DNA of 64,000 nucleotides from Cellulomonas sp. RIT-PI-Y (GTDB lineage Bacteria > Actinomycetota > Actinomycetes > Actinomycetales > Cellulomonadaceae), in the NCBI RefSeq assembly GCF_025642745.1, contig NZ_JANZKP010000008.1, positions 1 through 64,000 of the forward strand, in the 5' to 3' direction. The first letter of the stretch is position 1, and every line of letters starts with the position of its first letter. Position numbers and translations under genes: made by a program. Under the pieces are notes generated by a model. The model had not been told where the DNA came from. It saw only the letters and a program-made list of their open reading frames with translations, and made no database searches. Positions 33,469 through 43,367 of this stretch are shown here, one piece after another.

Positions 33469-35016
33469 TCATCCGACGATCGCCTCGGTGACGCCGACCT
33501 GCTCGGTCAGCACGTCGCCGATCGCCCGCTGGGTCTCGTTGATCCGGTCCACCGCGGCGCCGATCTCACCGAGGGAGGCGATCACGCCGTTGACCTGCTC
33601 CTGGATCAGCTCCACCTTCTCCCCGACGCGGGTGGTGGCCGCGGCGGTCTCGGTGGCCAGCTCTTTGACCTCGTGCGCGACCACGGCGAAGCCCTTGCCG
33701 GCCTCCCCGGCCCGCGCCGCCTCGATGGTGGCGTTCAAGGCGAGCAGGTTGGTCTGCGCCGCGATCGACTGGATCACGGTGACGACCTGTCCGATCTCCG
33801 CGCTGGATCCGCCGAGCGCCGCGACCTCGCGGTTGGCGCCCTGGGCGAGTCGACGGCCGTCGTCGGCGACCTGGCCGGCCGCGGTGACCTGCCGCTCCAC
33901 CTCACGGATCGAGCCGAGCAGGTCCCGGCCGGCCGAGCGGAGGCGATCCGCCGCCTCGTGGCGTTCGAGCGCCTGGCCGACCAGGAAGGCCGTGTTGCAC
34001 AGGGCGTCCCGCCGGCCCGCCGACAGCTCGAGGGTCTCGGTGGCGAAGAAGTCCATCGTGCCGGTGACCCGCCCGTCGACGACGATCGGCAGGCACACCC
34101 CGGACCGCACGCCCGCGCGCTGGGCGGCCGGGGCGCGCACGCAGTCGGTCAGCTCGCCGAGGTCGGCGACGAACACCAGGTCCCGCGCACGCCAGGCACG
34201 CCCGGCGAGGCCGACCCCCTCGGCGAAGGACGCCGTGTGGGTCACCTCGCGGAACTCGTCGCCCGCGTCCCCCGACTCCTGCACGAAGGTCAGTGCGCGG
34301 AGCCCGTCGTCCACCGCCCAGTAGGACGAGTACGCCCAGTCGAAGCCCTGCCGGATCGCCTGCTGCGCCCGAGCCAGCGCCTGCTGAGAGGTCGGGGCCT
34401 CGGACACCTCCCGGATCACGCGGTTCACGGCCTCCACGTCCCGGCCCGCCTCGGCCTGATGATCGGCCGCGGTGATCCGCTCGAGCGTCTGCGAGACCAG
34501 CACTCCGATGCTCCGCAGCGCGTCCAGCCGCTCGGAAGACGGGTCGAGGGTGTGGGTGGTGAAGAAGTCCATCGTGCCGGTCACCCGACCGCCCTCGATC
34601 AGGGGGAAGCAGATCCCGGACCGGACGCCGACCCGCTGGGCGGCCGGGGCGCGCACGCAGTCGGTCAGCTCGCCGAGATCCGGGACGAACACCAGGTCCC
34701 GCGCCCGCCATGCGCGTCCGGACAGCCCGACGCCCTCCGCGAACGTCGCCGTCCGCGTCACCTCGCGGAACTCCGCACCCGCACTGCCGGACTCCTGGGC
34801 GAAGTGCAGCGCGCGGTCGGGTCCGACCCGCCAGTGCGAGCCGTAGGCCCAGCCGAACCGCTCCCGCACCTCGTCCAGGGCGGTGCCGACCGCCTCAGCG
34901 GTGGAGGTCACACCCGCCAGCGCGAGCGCGACGGCCGAGACGGCGTCAAGATTGGCGCGCGACTCGGCGAGATCGGCGGTCACCGCGGCCAGCGCGGTCC
35001 GGGCACGAACGCCCAT
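33469..35016 (-). CDS. Soluble chemoreceptor-like protein, GAF-GAF-MCP signalling domain (copy A)
   Basis: Paralogue of the next gene, also 515 residues and without membrane segments. GAF1 covers about 28-180 (Cys120 and Cys136), GAF2 about 200-350 (Cys292 and Cys308), and the signalling coiled coil about 365-515 with tip [20 protein letters not shown]. The two GAF domains are themselves close repeats, each with [19 protein letters not shown] and [13 protein letters not shown]. This suggests an internal duplication followed by duplication of the whole gene. A strong GGAGGAGA site precedes the ATG. Ligand unknown; the paired cysteines could sense redox state or bind a cofactor. Confidence 0.9.
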   Translation of the reverse strand: MGVRARTALAAVTADLAESRANLDAVSAVALALAGVTSTAEAVGTALDEVRERFGWAYGSHWRVGPDRALHFAQESGSAGAEFREVTRTATFAEGVGLSGRAWRARDLVFVPDLGELTDCVRAPAAQRVGVRSGICFPLIEGGRVTGTMDFFTTHTLDPSSERLDALRSIGVLVSQTLERITAADHQAEAGRDVEAVNRVIREVSEAPTSQQALARAQQAIRQGFDWAYSSYWAVDDGLRALTFVQESGDAGDEFREVTHTASFAEGVGLAGRAWRARDLVFVADLGELTDCVRAPAAQRAGVRSGVCLPIVVDGRVTGTMDFFATETLELSAGRRDALCNTAFLVGQALERHEAADRLRSAGRDLLGSIREVERQVTAAGQVADDGRRLAQGANREVAALGGSSAEIGQVVTVIQSIAAQTNLLALNATIEAARAGEAGKGFAVVAHEVKELATETAAATTRVGEKVELIQEQVNGVIASLGEIGAAVDRINETQRAIGDVLTEQVGVTEAIVG

Positions 35017-35103
35017 CAGGTCTCCTCCGGGGATTGGCTGTAGCCCATCCGATCGTCCGGCGTCCAGACCCTCTGAGGTTTTTGTCGCGATGATCCCGGT
35101 TTC

Positions 35104-36297
35104 TCACCCGATCAGACCACGCAGGGCGTCCGCGGAGACGTCGGTCTGCTCGGCGATCACCCGGCGGGCGGCGTCCGTGGCGTCCCAGACGTTCCAGAGC
35201 AGCACCCCGGCCACCCCCGAGCCGTCCTCGGCCAGGTAGTAGACCACGCCCTCCTCGAACGGGGTCGTCCAGTCCTCGACCGTCGCGAGCGACGAGTCCA
35301 GGGCGCCGACCGCCTCGTAGCCCAGCTCGAACAGATCGGAGTAGTAGTACGGGGTGTGGGTGTACGGCTCCCCCGCCCCGGCCAGGTTCCGGCCCGCCAC
35401 GGTCCCGGACTCCTGGGCGTGGTCGACGTGCTCCACCCGGCGCCGTCCGAGGATCCGGTCCGGGTACTCCGCGGCGTCACCCGCGACCCAGATCCGCTCG
35501 TCGGAGCTCCGCAATTGGTCGTCGACCCGGATGCCCGAGTCGCCCAGGGTCAACCCGGCGGCCTCGGCCAGGCCGGTCTCCACGGTGATCCCGGTCCCGA
35601 TCACCGCGGCGTCGGCCTCGATCACGCGGCCGTCCTCGAGCTCGACCCGCACCCCGTCGGCGGTGGACTCCCCGCCGGAGACCCGGGCACCGGGCAGCAG
35701 CTCCACGCCGGCCTCGGTGAACCGGCGCTCGACCCGCTCGGCCAGGGCGGCCGGGAAGGTCGACGCGGTGAGGACCTCGTCCGGGAACACCAGCGTGACC
35801 CGGGTGTCGTTCTGCACCAGAGCGGCGGCCAGCTCGGTGCCGATGTATCCGCCGCCGACCACCACCACGTGCCGCCCCTGACCGGACAGCTCCCGCAGCC
35901 GCTCGTAGTCGCGGTAGGTGCGGTAGTACAGCACCCGGCCCGACTCGGGCAGCCCCAGCGGCGTCGGGTGCCCGCTGGTGGCGAGCAGCAGCCGGTCGTA
36001 GCCGATCACCGCACCGGTGTCGGTGGTGACGGTGCCGGCGTCCCGGTCGATCGCGGTGACGGAGGTGCCCAGGATCAGGTCGGCCCCGGTGTCCGCGGTC
36101 GGCAGCCAGATCTGGTCCTCGGTGAACTCCGGGTCGGTCCAGAGCTTCTTGCTCAGCGCGGGCCGGGTGACCGGGGCGGTGGGCTCGCGGCCGATCACCC
36201 CGATCGTGCCGTCCGGGTCCCGCTCACGGATGCCGTGGGCGGCGGCGTCGCCCGCCATGCCCGCGCCGACGATCAGATACCGGTAGTGATCACGCAT
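35104..36297 (-). CDS. FAD-dependent NAD(P)H oxidoreductase (ferredoxin reductase-like)
   Basis: Flavoprotein of 397 residues with two Rossmann motifs: FAD-binding YLIVGAGMAGDAAA at residues 7-20 and NAD-binding VVVVGGGYIGTELAAAL near residue 145. The FAD-contacting IWVAGDAAEYP follows near residue 275. The C-terminal domain is that of rubredoxin/ferredoxin reductases and AIF-like proteins. The electron acceptor is unknown; no ferredoxin or oxygenase gene lies nearby. ATG start. Confidence 0.88.
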   Translation of the reverse strand: MRDHYRYLIVGAGMAGDAAAHGIRERDPDGTIGVIGREPTAPVTRPALSKKLWTDPEFTEDQIWLPTADTGADLILGTSVTAIDRDAGTVTTDTGAVIGYDRLLLATSGHPTPLGLPESGRVLYYRTYRDYERLRELSGQGRHVVVVGGGYIGTELAAALVQNDTRVTLVFPDEVLTASTFPAALAERVERRFTEAGVELLPGARVSGGESTADGVRVELEDGRVIEADAAVIGTGITVETGLAEAAGLTLGDSGIRVDDQLRSSDERIWVAGDAAEYPDRILGRRRVEHVDHAQESGTVAGRNLAGAGEPYTHTPYYYSDLFELGYEAVGALDSSLATVEDWTTPFEEGVVYYLAEDGSGVAGVLLWNVWDATDAARRVIAEQTDVSADALRGLIG

Positions 36298-36339
36298 GCC
36301 TTCACCGTCGCACCGGGCGGGGCGCCCCGCACCCCGGGA

Positions 36340-37044
36340 TCAGGGCTGCGGCTGCACGGACCAGGAGCCGTCGGTGTCCAGGGCGATCAGCGCCGGGGTG
36401 GTGATCGGCATCACCTGGTCGATCGCGGTGTCGGCGCCGGAGGTGGTCGCGGTGCCGTCCGCCTCGGACACCACCCGCAGGACCAGCTCGTCGCCGGTGG
36501 CGGCGGGGGTGTAGGTGACCCGCACGTGACTGCCGCCCTCGGTCAGCCGCAGCACGACCGGCCCGGTCCCGGTCTGGTCCCCGGTGACGGCGGTCAGGTC
36601 CTCGGAGCTGCTCAGGGTCAGGGTCCAGTCCCCCTCGGCGGCGACGTCGACCCGGTCCGGGACGGCGGGACCGGTCAGGTCGACCAGGTAGGTCGCGGTG
36701 AGCGGCGCCGTGCCGGTCCCCCAGGCGGAGCCGCGGTCCGGGCTGCTGAGCGCGATGTCCCCCGTGCAGGCCGAGCAGTCCAGGGTCGCGATCAGCGCGA
36801 CGTCCTCCGGGGCGTCGAAGCCGACCGAGGCCGATCCGGACTCCCGGGCGGTGACCGGGGCCCCGGTCCCGACGGTGCCGAGGTCCAGATCCGGCGCGGG
36901 CAGGTCGAGGGCGCCCGCGGCGGGCAGGGTCGGCAGTGCGGTGTCGACGGGTTCGTCGGCGGCGGGACCGGCACAGGCGGCGAGGAGCAGGACGGCGAGC
37001 GACGCGGGAAGAGCGACGCCGCGGAGGGAGCGGCGGGGTGTCAC
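36340..37044 (-). CDS. Hypothetical lipoprotein, beta-rich
   Basis: Protein of 234 residues that I do not recognise. A signal peptide ends at lipobox LAAC (about residue 24). The rest is rich in Val, Thr, Asp and Gly, with alternating strands and a pair of cysteines in LDCSACTGDIAL, suggesting an extracytoplasmic beta-sandwich with a possible disulfide. The GTG at 37044 begins a normal basic lead MTPRRSLRG. It lies between the FAD reductase and amidohydrolase genes on the same strand but with gaps of 42 and 77 bases, so operon membership is unclear. Confidence 0.75.
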   Translation of the reverse strand: MTPRRSLRGVALPASLAVLLLAACAGPAADEPVDTALPTLPAAGALDLPAPDLDLGTVGTGAPVTARESGSASVGFDAPEDVALIATLDCSACTGDIALSSPDRGSAWGTGTAPLTATYLVDLTGPAVPDRVDVAAEGDWTLTLSSSEDLTAVTGDQTGTGPVVLRLTEGGSHVRVTYTPAATGDELVLRVVSEADGTATTSGADTAIDQVMPITTPALIALDTDGSWSVQPQP

Positions 37045-37121
37045 CCGTCCATTGTCACCGACGCGGGACCCGGCTCCGCCCGCCGGACGTCCCGGGCGGG
37101 TGCTGCCACCCGTGCCGTCGG

Positions 37122-38321
37122 TCAGCCGGGCAGTTCCCCGGCGATCAGCACCCCGCGGGACACCACGGCGACGATGTTCTCCACCCGCAGGGCGTCGACG
37201 TCCTCCCACGGACGACCGCGCAGCACCACGAAGTCGCTGCCCAGGCCGGCCCGCAGCCGGCCGGTGACCGCCCCCAGACCGATCGCGTCGGCGGCGTCGG
37301 ACGTCGCGGACGTGAGGGTGCGCTCGGCGGACCACCCGAACATCGAGGCCATCGCGCGCACCTCCTCCATCTGATCGCCGAACTGCACGAACTGCCCGGA
37401 GGCGTCGGTGCCGAGCACGAACCGGACCCCGGCCTCGGCAGCGGCGGCGAATCCGGCGTCCCGGATCGCGACCACCTCCTGCGCCTTGGCCTGGGCCTCG
37501 GCGGAGACCGGCCGCCGGGCCTCGGCGATGATGTCGTTGATCAGCAGGGTCGGCGCCACCGGCAGGTTCCGCTCGACCAGGGTGGCCAGGTGCCGCTCCT
37601 CGATGGCGGTGCCGTGCTCGATCGAGTCGACGCCCTCGGCCAGCGCGATGTCCAGTCCCTCGGCGGAGTGCGTGTGCGCGGCGACCAGCAGGTGGAGCGC
37701 ATGCGCCTCGTCGACGGTGGTGGCGATCTCCTCGCGGGTCTGATTCCGCCAGCCGACCTTGTCGCCCATCGAGAGCACGCCGCCGGAGGTGTAGATCTTC
37801 ACCCCGCTCGCCCCGGCCCGGGCCCAGGTGCGCACCAGCTTGCGGCACTCGTCCGGGCTGTCGGCGGTCGGCGGGCGGTGCGGGTAGTGCGGCGGGACGA
37901 ACAGGTCGCCGTGCCCGGCGGTCATCCCGACCTGGCCGTGCGACAGCAGCCGCGGACCGGTGAGGATCCCGGCGTCGAACGCCCGGCCGACCGCGAGCTG
38001 GATCGAGTCGGCGGCCAGGTCGCGCAGGGTGGTCACGCCGCCACGGGCACAGCGCAGCGCGTTCGCGGCCAGGTGCAGCGAGCGCTCCTCCGCCGGGGTG
38101 ATCAGCGGCCAGGTGGAGGCGTCCTTCGCGGGCTCGCCGGCCGGGTAGCCGAGGTGCACATGGGTGTCGATCAGCCCGGGGATCACCGCCAGGTCGGTGT
38201 GCCGCCCGGCCGACTCCTCGACCGCCATGATCCGGTCGCCGGACCAGGTCAGGCGGCTCGGGCCGTGCAGGCGCTCGCCGTCCCAGAGCGGGAGTCCGTC
38301 CAGGTGCTGCTCGATGGTCAT
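37122..38321 (-). CDS. Amidohydrolase of the imidazolonepropionase/prolidase-like branch
   Basis: Metal-dependent hydrolase of 399 residues, cytoplasmic. The metal motif PGLIDTHVHLGYP lies near residue 55. The carbamylated or bridging Lys is probably in GASGVKIYTSGGV, followed by His in AAHTHSAEGL and SIEHGTA, and Asp in VLGTDASGQF. Relatives hydrolyse Xaa-Arg or Xaa-Pro dipeptides and N-acyl-amino acids. It is the last gene of the operon with the D-aminoacylase and D-amino-acid PLP enzyme, starting 36 bases after the latter, which supports an amide or peptide substrate. ATG at 38321 follows a GGGAGA site. Confidence 0.85.
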   Translation of the reverse strand: MTIEQHLDGLPLWDGERLHGPSRLTWSGDRIMAVEESAGRHTDLAVIPGLIDTHVHLGYPAGEPAKDASTWPLITPAEERSLHLAANALRCARGGVTTLRDLAADSIQLAVGRAFDAGILTGPRLLSHGQVGMTAGHGDLFVPPHYPHRPPTADSPDECRKLVRTWARAGASGVKIYTSGGVLSMGDKVGWRNQTREEIATTVDEAHALHLLVAAHTHSAEGLDIALAEGVDSIEHGTAIEERHLATLVERNLPVAPTLLINDIIAEARRPVSAEAQAKAQEVVAIRDAGFAAAAEAGVRFVLGTDASGQFVQFGDQMEEVRAMASMFGWSAERTLTSATSDAADAIGLGAVTGRLRAGLGSDFVVLRGRPWEDVDALRVENIVAVVSRGVLIAGELPG

Positions 38322-38357
38322 GCGGGGAGTCTCCCAGGGTCGTGGCATGCGGGCGGG

Positions 38358-39404
38358 CTACAGGTCGGGATGCACCGTGGCGAGCACGGTGCCGTCCTCG
38401 GCCAGGACGGGGATCTCCCGCCAGCGGTCGAAGGCGCCGCACGGATGGCTGATCCCGAACCGCAGCACGGTGCCGGGATCGAGGCGGACACCGGCGGGCA
38501 GGCGCAGGAACGCGTGATGGTCGTTGACGCCGGTGATCTCCCAGTCGTCGTGGTCGATCACCACCGGCAGCCGGTCGTCGGTGGGCACCTCGCGGCGGCC
38601 GAAGCCCACGATCGCCAGGCCGTCCTCCGGCTGGGACAGCACGCTGGCGCGCAGTTCCAGGGCGGCCCGGAACTCGTGCCGGAGCGGCGAGGTGCGACGG
38701 TACACACCGTGGTCGTGGGTCAGGTAGCAGCCGGAGCGCAGCACGACGGTGGTGTCCAGGTCCCCCAGCGCGGCCACCACCTCGTCGAAGTACGACGACC
38801 CCCCGGCGGTGACCAACGGCGCCGCGGTGTCCTCGACCAGCGCGCGCACCCGTCGCAGCAGGGCGGCCCGCGGCTCCGGGTCGTGGGTCAGCCCCTCGAA
38901 GGCGGCGACCCCGGCCAGCTCGACCAGGTCGCTCGCCCGGACCCGGGCGGCCAGCCGCCGGGCGGCCGCGTCGTCCCGCATCCCGGTGCGACCGCCGGGC
39001 GAGCCGAGCTCCAGCAGCAGCTGCAGCGGACGTTCGGGACGGCGCCGGGCCAGCCGGTCCAGCAGCAGGTCCAGGCCGGCGTCCGAGTCGACGTAGGTCA
39101 GCAGCTCCGGCGCGCCGGGCACCAGCAGGCGGGTGGCGACCCAGTCGATCGCGTCGGCGTCGACCAGCAGGTTGGCGTGCAGGATCCGCGGCACGCCCCA
39201 GGCGGCCAGCGACCGGATCTGCCGGGGGGTGGCGGCGGTGAATCCCCAGGCCCCGGCGGCGATCTGCCGGGCCACCAGCTCCGGGGACATGTGCGTCTTG
39301 GCGTGCGGCGCCAGCTCGACCCCGGCGGCGGCGCAGTAGTCCGCCATCACCGCGAGGTTGTGGGCCAGCGCCGACTCGTGCAGCACCAGGGCGGGCAGGA
39401 TCAC
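38358..39404 (-). CDS. D-serine dehydratase / D-threonine aldolase-like PLP enzyme
   Basis: Fold-type III PLP enzyme of 348 residues with an alanine-racemase-like barrel. The PLP Lys is in LAPHAKTHMSPELVARQ (about residue 36). The metal site of the D-serine dehydratase/D-threonine aldolase family is present: NDHHAFL and the His-x-Cys pair in ISHPCGAFD near the C-terminus. The enzyme should deaminate D-serine or cleave D-threonine. The GTG start overlaps the deacylase stop as GTGA, so free D-amino acids released by that enzyme would be its direct substrates. Which reaction it prefers cannot be read from sequence. Confidence 0.87.
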   Translation of the reverse strand: MILPALVLHESALAHNLAVMADYCAAAGVELAPHAKTHMSPELVARQIAAGAWGFTAATPRQIRSLAAWGVPRILHANLLVDADAIDWVATRLLVPGAPELLTYVDSDAGLDLLLDRLARRRPERPLQLLLELGSPGGRTGMRDDAAARRLAARVRASDLVELAGVAAFEGLTHDPEPRAALLRRVRALVEDTAAPLVTAGGSSYFDEVVAALGDLDTTVVLRSGCYLTHDHGVYRRTSPLRHEFRAALELRASVLSQPEDGLAIVGFGRREVPTDDRLPVVIDHDDWEITGVNDHHAFLRLPAGVRLDPGTVLRFGISHPCGAFDRWREIPVLAEDGTVLATVHPDL

Positions 39405-40984
39405 TCCGCACGCCCCGCGCGCAGCACCCGGCCGGCCCGCTCGCCGGTGAACTCGCCGTCCACCACCACCGGGACCCCGGCCAGCACGGTCCAGCGCACC
39501 CCGGTCGGTCGCAGCCACGGCTGCTGCACGGTGCCGTCGTGACCGACGGTCGCCGGGTCGATCACCGCCAGGTCCGCCACCGCGCCGGGGGCGAGGTAGC
39601 CGCGGCCGGGCAGTCCCAGCGCCCGGGCGGGCAGCGAGGTCATCTTGCGCACGGCCTCCGGCCAGGTCAGCACACCGAGCTCGCGGACGTAGCGGCCCAG
39701 GACGGTCGGGAAGCAGCCCCAGCCACGCTGGTGCGCATGGCCCACCGGGACCGAGTTGTCCGACCCGATCGCGATCAGCGGATCGGCCAGGATCGCCCGG
39801 ACGTCGTCCTCGGCCATCAGGCGGTACACCATCATGGCGGCCGGGTCCGCCACGATCAGGTCGCAGAGGGTGTCCCAGGCGTCGCCGCCGGTGGCCGTGA
39901 GCTCGGCCAGCGAGCGACCGAGCGTCGCGGTGTCCCGGTGCATCGAGACGTGCACCCCGTCCGGGCTGGTCTGGGACCAGGAACCGGAGCCCGGCCCCCC
40001 GGCGGCGCCGCGCTCGGCCAGCGCCCGTCGGCCCTCGGGGGTGGACAACCGCTCGACCAGTGCCTCCCGGCCGCCGATCTGCGCGGCGGCGGGCAGCAGC
40101 GCGGTCAGGAAGCTCTCCCCCGTGGTGTACGGGTAGGCGTCGCCCAGCACCTCGACCCCGCGCCCGCGCGCCTCGTGCAGAGTGGCCAGCAGCTCGGCGG
40201 ACCGGCCGTGGTTCGCCCGGCCCGCAGCCTTGCAGTGCGAGACCTGCACCCGGACCCCGGTCCGCCGTGCGACCTCCAGGGTCTCGGCCAGCGACGCGGT
40301 CAGCCCGTCGCCCTCGTCGCGCATGTGCGTGGCGTAGGGGCGGCCCCAGCGCGCGGCGACCGCGGCCAGTGCGGCGACCTCGTCGGTGTCGGCGTAGACG
40401 CCCGGGGCGTAGATCAGCCCGGTGGAGAACCCGAAGGCCCCCTCGGCGAACGCCCGGTCGGCGAGCTCGACCATCCGGTCCAGCGCACCGGGTTCCAGCC
40501 GCTCGGCCATGCCGTTCGCGCTGATCCGCAGGGTGTGATGGCCGACCAGCGAGGCGACGTGCGTCGTCGGTCCGTGGGCCTGCACCGCGTCCAGGTACTC
40601 GCCGAACCCGCGGGGACCGTTCCAGACCGCGTCCACCCCGGCCGCAGCCGTCGAGCTGATCGGCCGGTGCAGTTCCACCGCTCGGTCGTCGACCAGCGGC
40701 GCCGCGGAGTTGCCGCAGTTGCCGACCACCTCCGTGGTGACGCCCTGCAGCAGCTTGAACGGTTGCGGCTCGGACATGAACGGCACCACGTCGGAGTGGG
40801 TGTGCGGGTCGATGAACCCGGGGGTGACCAGCAGCCCGTCCGCGTCGACGGTCCGGGTCCCGGCCGGGGCGTCCAGACCGGTGCCGATCGCGGTCACCCG
40901 GTCACCGGTCACCAGGACGTCGGCGCGCACGCCCTCGGACCCGGTCCCGTCCAGCACCGTCCCGCCACGGATCAGCAGGTTCAC
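39401..40984 (-). CDS. N-acyl-D-amino-acid deacylase (D-aminoacylase)
   Basis: Zinc hydrolase of 527 residues that releases D-amino acids from their N-acyl forms. Metal-site motifs are clear: PGFIDPHTHSDVVPF near residue 58, the Cys in VVGNCGNS, HMRDEGDG, VQVSHCKAAG and the Asp in IAIGSDNSVPVGHAHQ. The length is close to the characterised bacterial enzymes. The GTG at 40984 overlaps the permease stop, and the stop overlaps the PLP enzyme start, so it is translated as part of the ABC-importer operon. Confidence 0.9.
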   Translation of the reverse strand: MNLLIRGGTVLDGTGSEGVRADVLVTGDRVTAIGTGLDAPAGTRTVDADGLLVTPGFIDPHTHSDVVPFMSEPQPFKLLQGVTTEVVGNCGNSAAPLVDDRAVELHRPISSTAAAGVDAVWNGPRGFGEYLDAVQAHGPTTHVASLVGHHTLRISANGMAERLEPGALDRMVELADRAFAEGAFGFSTGLIYAPGVYADTDEVAALAAVAARWGRPYATHMRDEGDGLTASLAETLEVARRTGVRVQVSHCKAAGRANHGRSAELLATLHEARGRGVEVLGDAYPYTTGESFLTALLPAAAQIGGREALVERLSTPEGRRALAERGAAGGPGSGSWSQTSPDGVHVSMHRDTATLGRSLAELTATGGDAWDTLCDLIVADPAAMMVYRLMAEDDVRAILADPLIAIGSDNSVPVGHAHQRGWGCFPTVLGRYVRELGVLTWPEAVRKMTSLPARALGLPGRGYLAPGAVADLAVIDPATVGHDGTVQQPWLRPTGVRWTVLAGVPVVVDGEFTGERAGRVLRAGRAE

Positions 40985-41760
40985 GACAGCTGACCCATCC
41001 GGTCCAGCACCAGGGTGTCCGCGACGGACACCACCGCGTAGGCCAGCATGGTGACCGCGGCGATCGTGATCGCGGCCGCCCACATCTGGTCGTACCCGAA
41101 GGAACCGGCCGCGCGGGAGATCGCGCCGCCCAGCCCCTCGCCGGTGGACAGCCACTCGGCGATCATCGCGCCGGTCACCGCCGCGGGCACCGAGACCCGT
41201 GCCGAGGCCAGGGTCGCCGGGATCGCCGCGGGGAGCGCCACCTTGCGCAGCACCGTCCAGGACGAGCCGCCGTAGGCCAGCACCAGGTCGCGGTGGTCGC
41301 CGGTCACCGAGCGCAGGCCGAACAGGATGTTCGCCAGCGCGGGCAGGAAGACCACGATCAGCACGATCACGGTGACCCCGGTGACGTCCCGGCCGAAGAT
41401 CAACGTGATCAGCGGGGTCATCACCACCAGCGGGATGGACCGCAGCACCATCGCGGTGGGCATCACGATCCGCTCCGCCACCGGGGAGATGCAGAACAGC
41501 ACCGCGAGCACGAAGGCGCCGGCCAGACCGACCAGGTAGCCGATCCCGGCGTCCCGGACCGTGACGGCCAGGTTCTCCGCGATCAGCGCGCGGTTCTCCG
41601 CCGCACCGTCGGTGGTGAACAGCCAGTCGGCGACCTGCCAGGGCTGGCGGGCGATCAGCGGGTTCACGTCGAAGGCGAACAGCACCAGGGACCAGATCGC
41701 CAGCGCGACCACGACCGCGATCGCCAACGTGCCGATCCGGCGGAGCAGGAAGGTGGTCAT
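40981..41760 (-). CDS. ABC transporter permease (SsuC/ThiX-type)
   Basis: Membrane permease of 259 residues with about six hydrophobic segments and the binding-protein-dependent loop around LAYGGSSWTVLRKVALPAAI. This belongs to the nitrate/sulfonate/pyrimidine-precursor importer family, which usually has one permease. Here two different permeases are encoded side by side and may form a heterodimer. Start ATG 41760 overlaps the end of the other permease gene by four bases. Confidence 0.88.
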   Translation of the reverse strand: MTTFLLRRIGTLAIAVVVALAIWSLVLFAFDVNPLIARQPWQVADWLFTTDGAAENRALIAENLAVTVRDAGIGYLVGLAGAFVLAVLFCISPVAERIVMPTAMVLRSIPLVVMTPLITLIFGRDVTGVTVIVLIVVFLPALANILFGLRSVTGDHRDLVLAYGGSSWTVLRKVALPAAIPATLASARVSVPAAVTGAMIAEWLSTGEGLGGAISRAAGSFGYDQMWAAAITIAAVTMLAYAVVSVADTLVLDRMGQLS

Positions 41761-42530
41761 CCGCGCTGCTCCTTCGCCCAGGGGGTGGCCAACCGGCCGA
41801 GCAGGCCCACCAGGCCGTACCCCGCCAACGAGATCAGACCGGTGAGGATGCTCAGCGCCCACACCCGGTCCGGCATGATCTGCCGCTGCGCCGCGTTCAG
41901 CGCCACGCCGATCCCGGAATCGATCCCGCCCAGGTACTCGCCGACGATCGCGCCGAGCAGCGCACCGGGCACCGCGACCTGCAGGGCGGTGGCCAGCGCG
42001 GGGAGCGCGGCGATCAGGCGCACCTTGCGGATCTGGGTCCAGCGGCCGCCGCCGTACGCCGCGACCAGGTCCAGCGAGCTGCGGGAGGCCGACGTCATCC
42101 CGAGCAGCGCACCGACCAGGGTGGTGAAGAACACCAGCAGCGCGCCGAGGAAGATCGCCGACGCCCGGCCGCCGAACATCGCCATGATGATCGGGCCGAT
42201 CGCGGTCAGCGGCAGGCAGGAGCTGATCACGCCGACCTGGGTGACCACGCCCTCCAGCTTCGGCGCCACGAGGACCAGGGCGGCGACCACCAGCGCGGCC
42301 AGGTTGCCCCACAGGTAGCCCTGTCCGGCCCGGCTCAGGGTGGGCGCGATGTTCGCGGAGTAGAACGACCAGCCGTCCCGGCCGACCGACCGCAGCACGG
42401 CGTCCGGGGTCGGGAAGCTGGTGGAGTCGGTCAGCCCGGCGGTCATCGCCCACCACAGGGCGATCAACAGCACGATGCCGACGGTGCCGCCGACCCAGGG
42501 CCGGGCCAGCGCGGAGCGGAACGCCGACAC
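41757..42530 (-). CDS. ABC transporter permease (SsuC/ThiX-type)
   Basis: Second permease of the same importer, 257 residues. Loop VAAYGGGRWTQIRKVRLIAA marks the ATPase contact. The GTG start follows the TAG stop of the ATPase gene with no gap (TAG then GTG), so ribosomes may pass directly from one to the next. It overlaps the following permease gene by four bases. Confidence 0.88.
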   Translation of the reverse strand: MSAFRSALARPWVGGTVGIVLLIALWWAMTAGLTDSTSFPTPDAVLRSVGRDGWSFYSANIAPTLSRAGQGYLWGNLAALVVAALVLVAPKLEGVVTQVGVISSCLPLTAIGPIIMAMFGGRASAIFLGALLVFFTTLVGALLGMTSASRSSLDLVAAYGGGRWTQIRKVRLIAALPALATALQVAVPGALLGAIVGEYLGGIDSGIGVALNAAQRQIMPDRVWALSILTGLISLAGYGLVGLLGRLATPWAKEQRG

Positions 42531-43367
42531 CTAGTGCTCCCCGAACAGCAGTCCGGACAGGTGGTCGACCACCTCGTGGAACTCGGGCGTGCGCATCAGC
42601 TCCGGCGTGCGCGGCCGCTCGAACGGGATCTCGACGATCTCCACGATCCGGCCCGGACGCGCGGACATCACCGCGACGTAGTCGGACAGCAGCGCGGCCT
42701 CGGAGATGCCGTGCGTGACCATCAGCGTGGTGGCCGAGCGCTCGGTCCAGATCCGCTGCAGCTCGAAGTTCAACCGCTGCCGGGTCATGTCGTCCAGCGC
42801 GCCGAACGGCTCGTCCAGCAGCAGGAAGTCCGGGTGCACCGCCAGCGCCCGGGCGATGGAGGCCCGCTGGCGCATGCCGCCGGACAGGTGGGCCGGGCGG
42901 GCGTTCTCGAACCCGGTCAGACCGACCAGCTCGATCAGCTCGTCCACGATGCCGTCGTCCTTGCGCCCCTGGATCTCCAGCGGCAGCTGGATGTTCTTGC
43001 GCACCGAGCGCCACGGCAGCAGCGCAGGGTCCTGGAACGCGATGCCCATCCCGGGTGCGCGCTTCCCGGCGGCGACCGGGGTGCCGTTCACCGCGACGGT
43101 CCCGGCGGTCGCGGTCTCCAACCCGGCCAGGATCCGCAGCACGGTCGACTTGCCGCAGCCGGAGGGCCCGAGCAGCGACAGGAAGGACCCGCGCGGGGTG
43201 CTCAGGCTGACGTCCGCCAGCGCGTGCACCTCACGACGGCCGGTGCGGAACAGCTTGTCCAGGCCGGTGATCTCGATGCCGGGACGGGAAACGGGCGCAC
43301 CCGCCCCCGCGTCCGCCGAGGGGGGCGGGGACGCGGAGACGGGTGCGGTCTGGGGGCCGTCGGTCAC
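42531..43367 (-). CDS. ABC transporter ATP-binding protein (SsuB/TauB/ThiZ-type)
   Basis: ATPase of 278 residues. A Pro/Ala-rich tail of about 30 residues precedes the nucleotide-binding domain with Walker [12 protein letters not shown], the Q-loop segment [12 protein letters not shown], signature [15 protein letters not shown], Walker [13 protein letters not shown] and switch His MVTHGIS. It powers the two permeases that follow. The GTG start overlaps the binding-protein stop as GTGA. Confidence 0.93.
   Translation of the reverse strand: MTDGPQTAPVSASPPPSADAGAGAPVSRPGIEITGLDKLFRTGRREVHALADVSLSTPRGSFLSLLGPSGCGKSTVLRILAGLETATAGTVAVNGTPVAAGKRAPGMGIAFQDPALLPWRSVRKNIQLPLEIQGRKDDGIVDELIELVGLTGFENARPAHLSGGMRQRASIARALAVHPDFLLLDEPFGALDDMTRQRLNFELQRIWTERSATTLMVTHGISEAALLSDYVAVMSARPGRIVEIVEIPFERPRTPELMRTPEFHEVVDHLSGLLFGEH

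Noticed and set aside
31841-35016. Full chemotaxis cluster around the MCP-like genes
   Set aside because: No CheA, CheW, CheB, CheR or flagellar gene is present on either side, and neither protein has a membrane segment.
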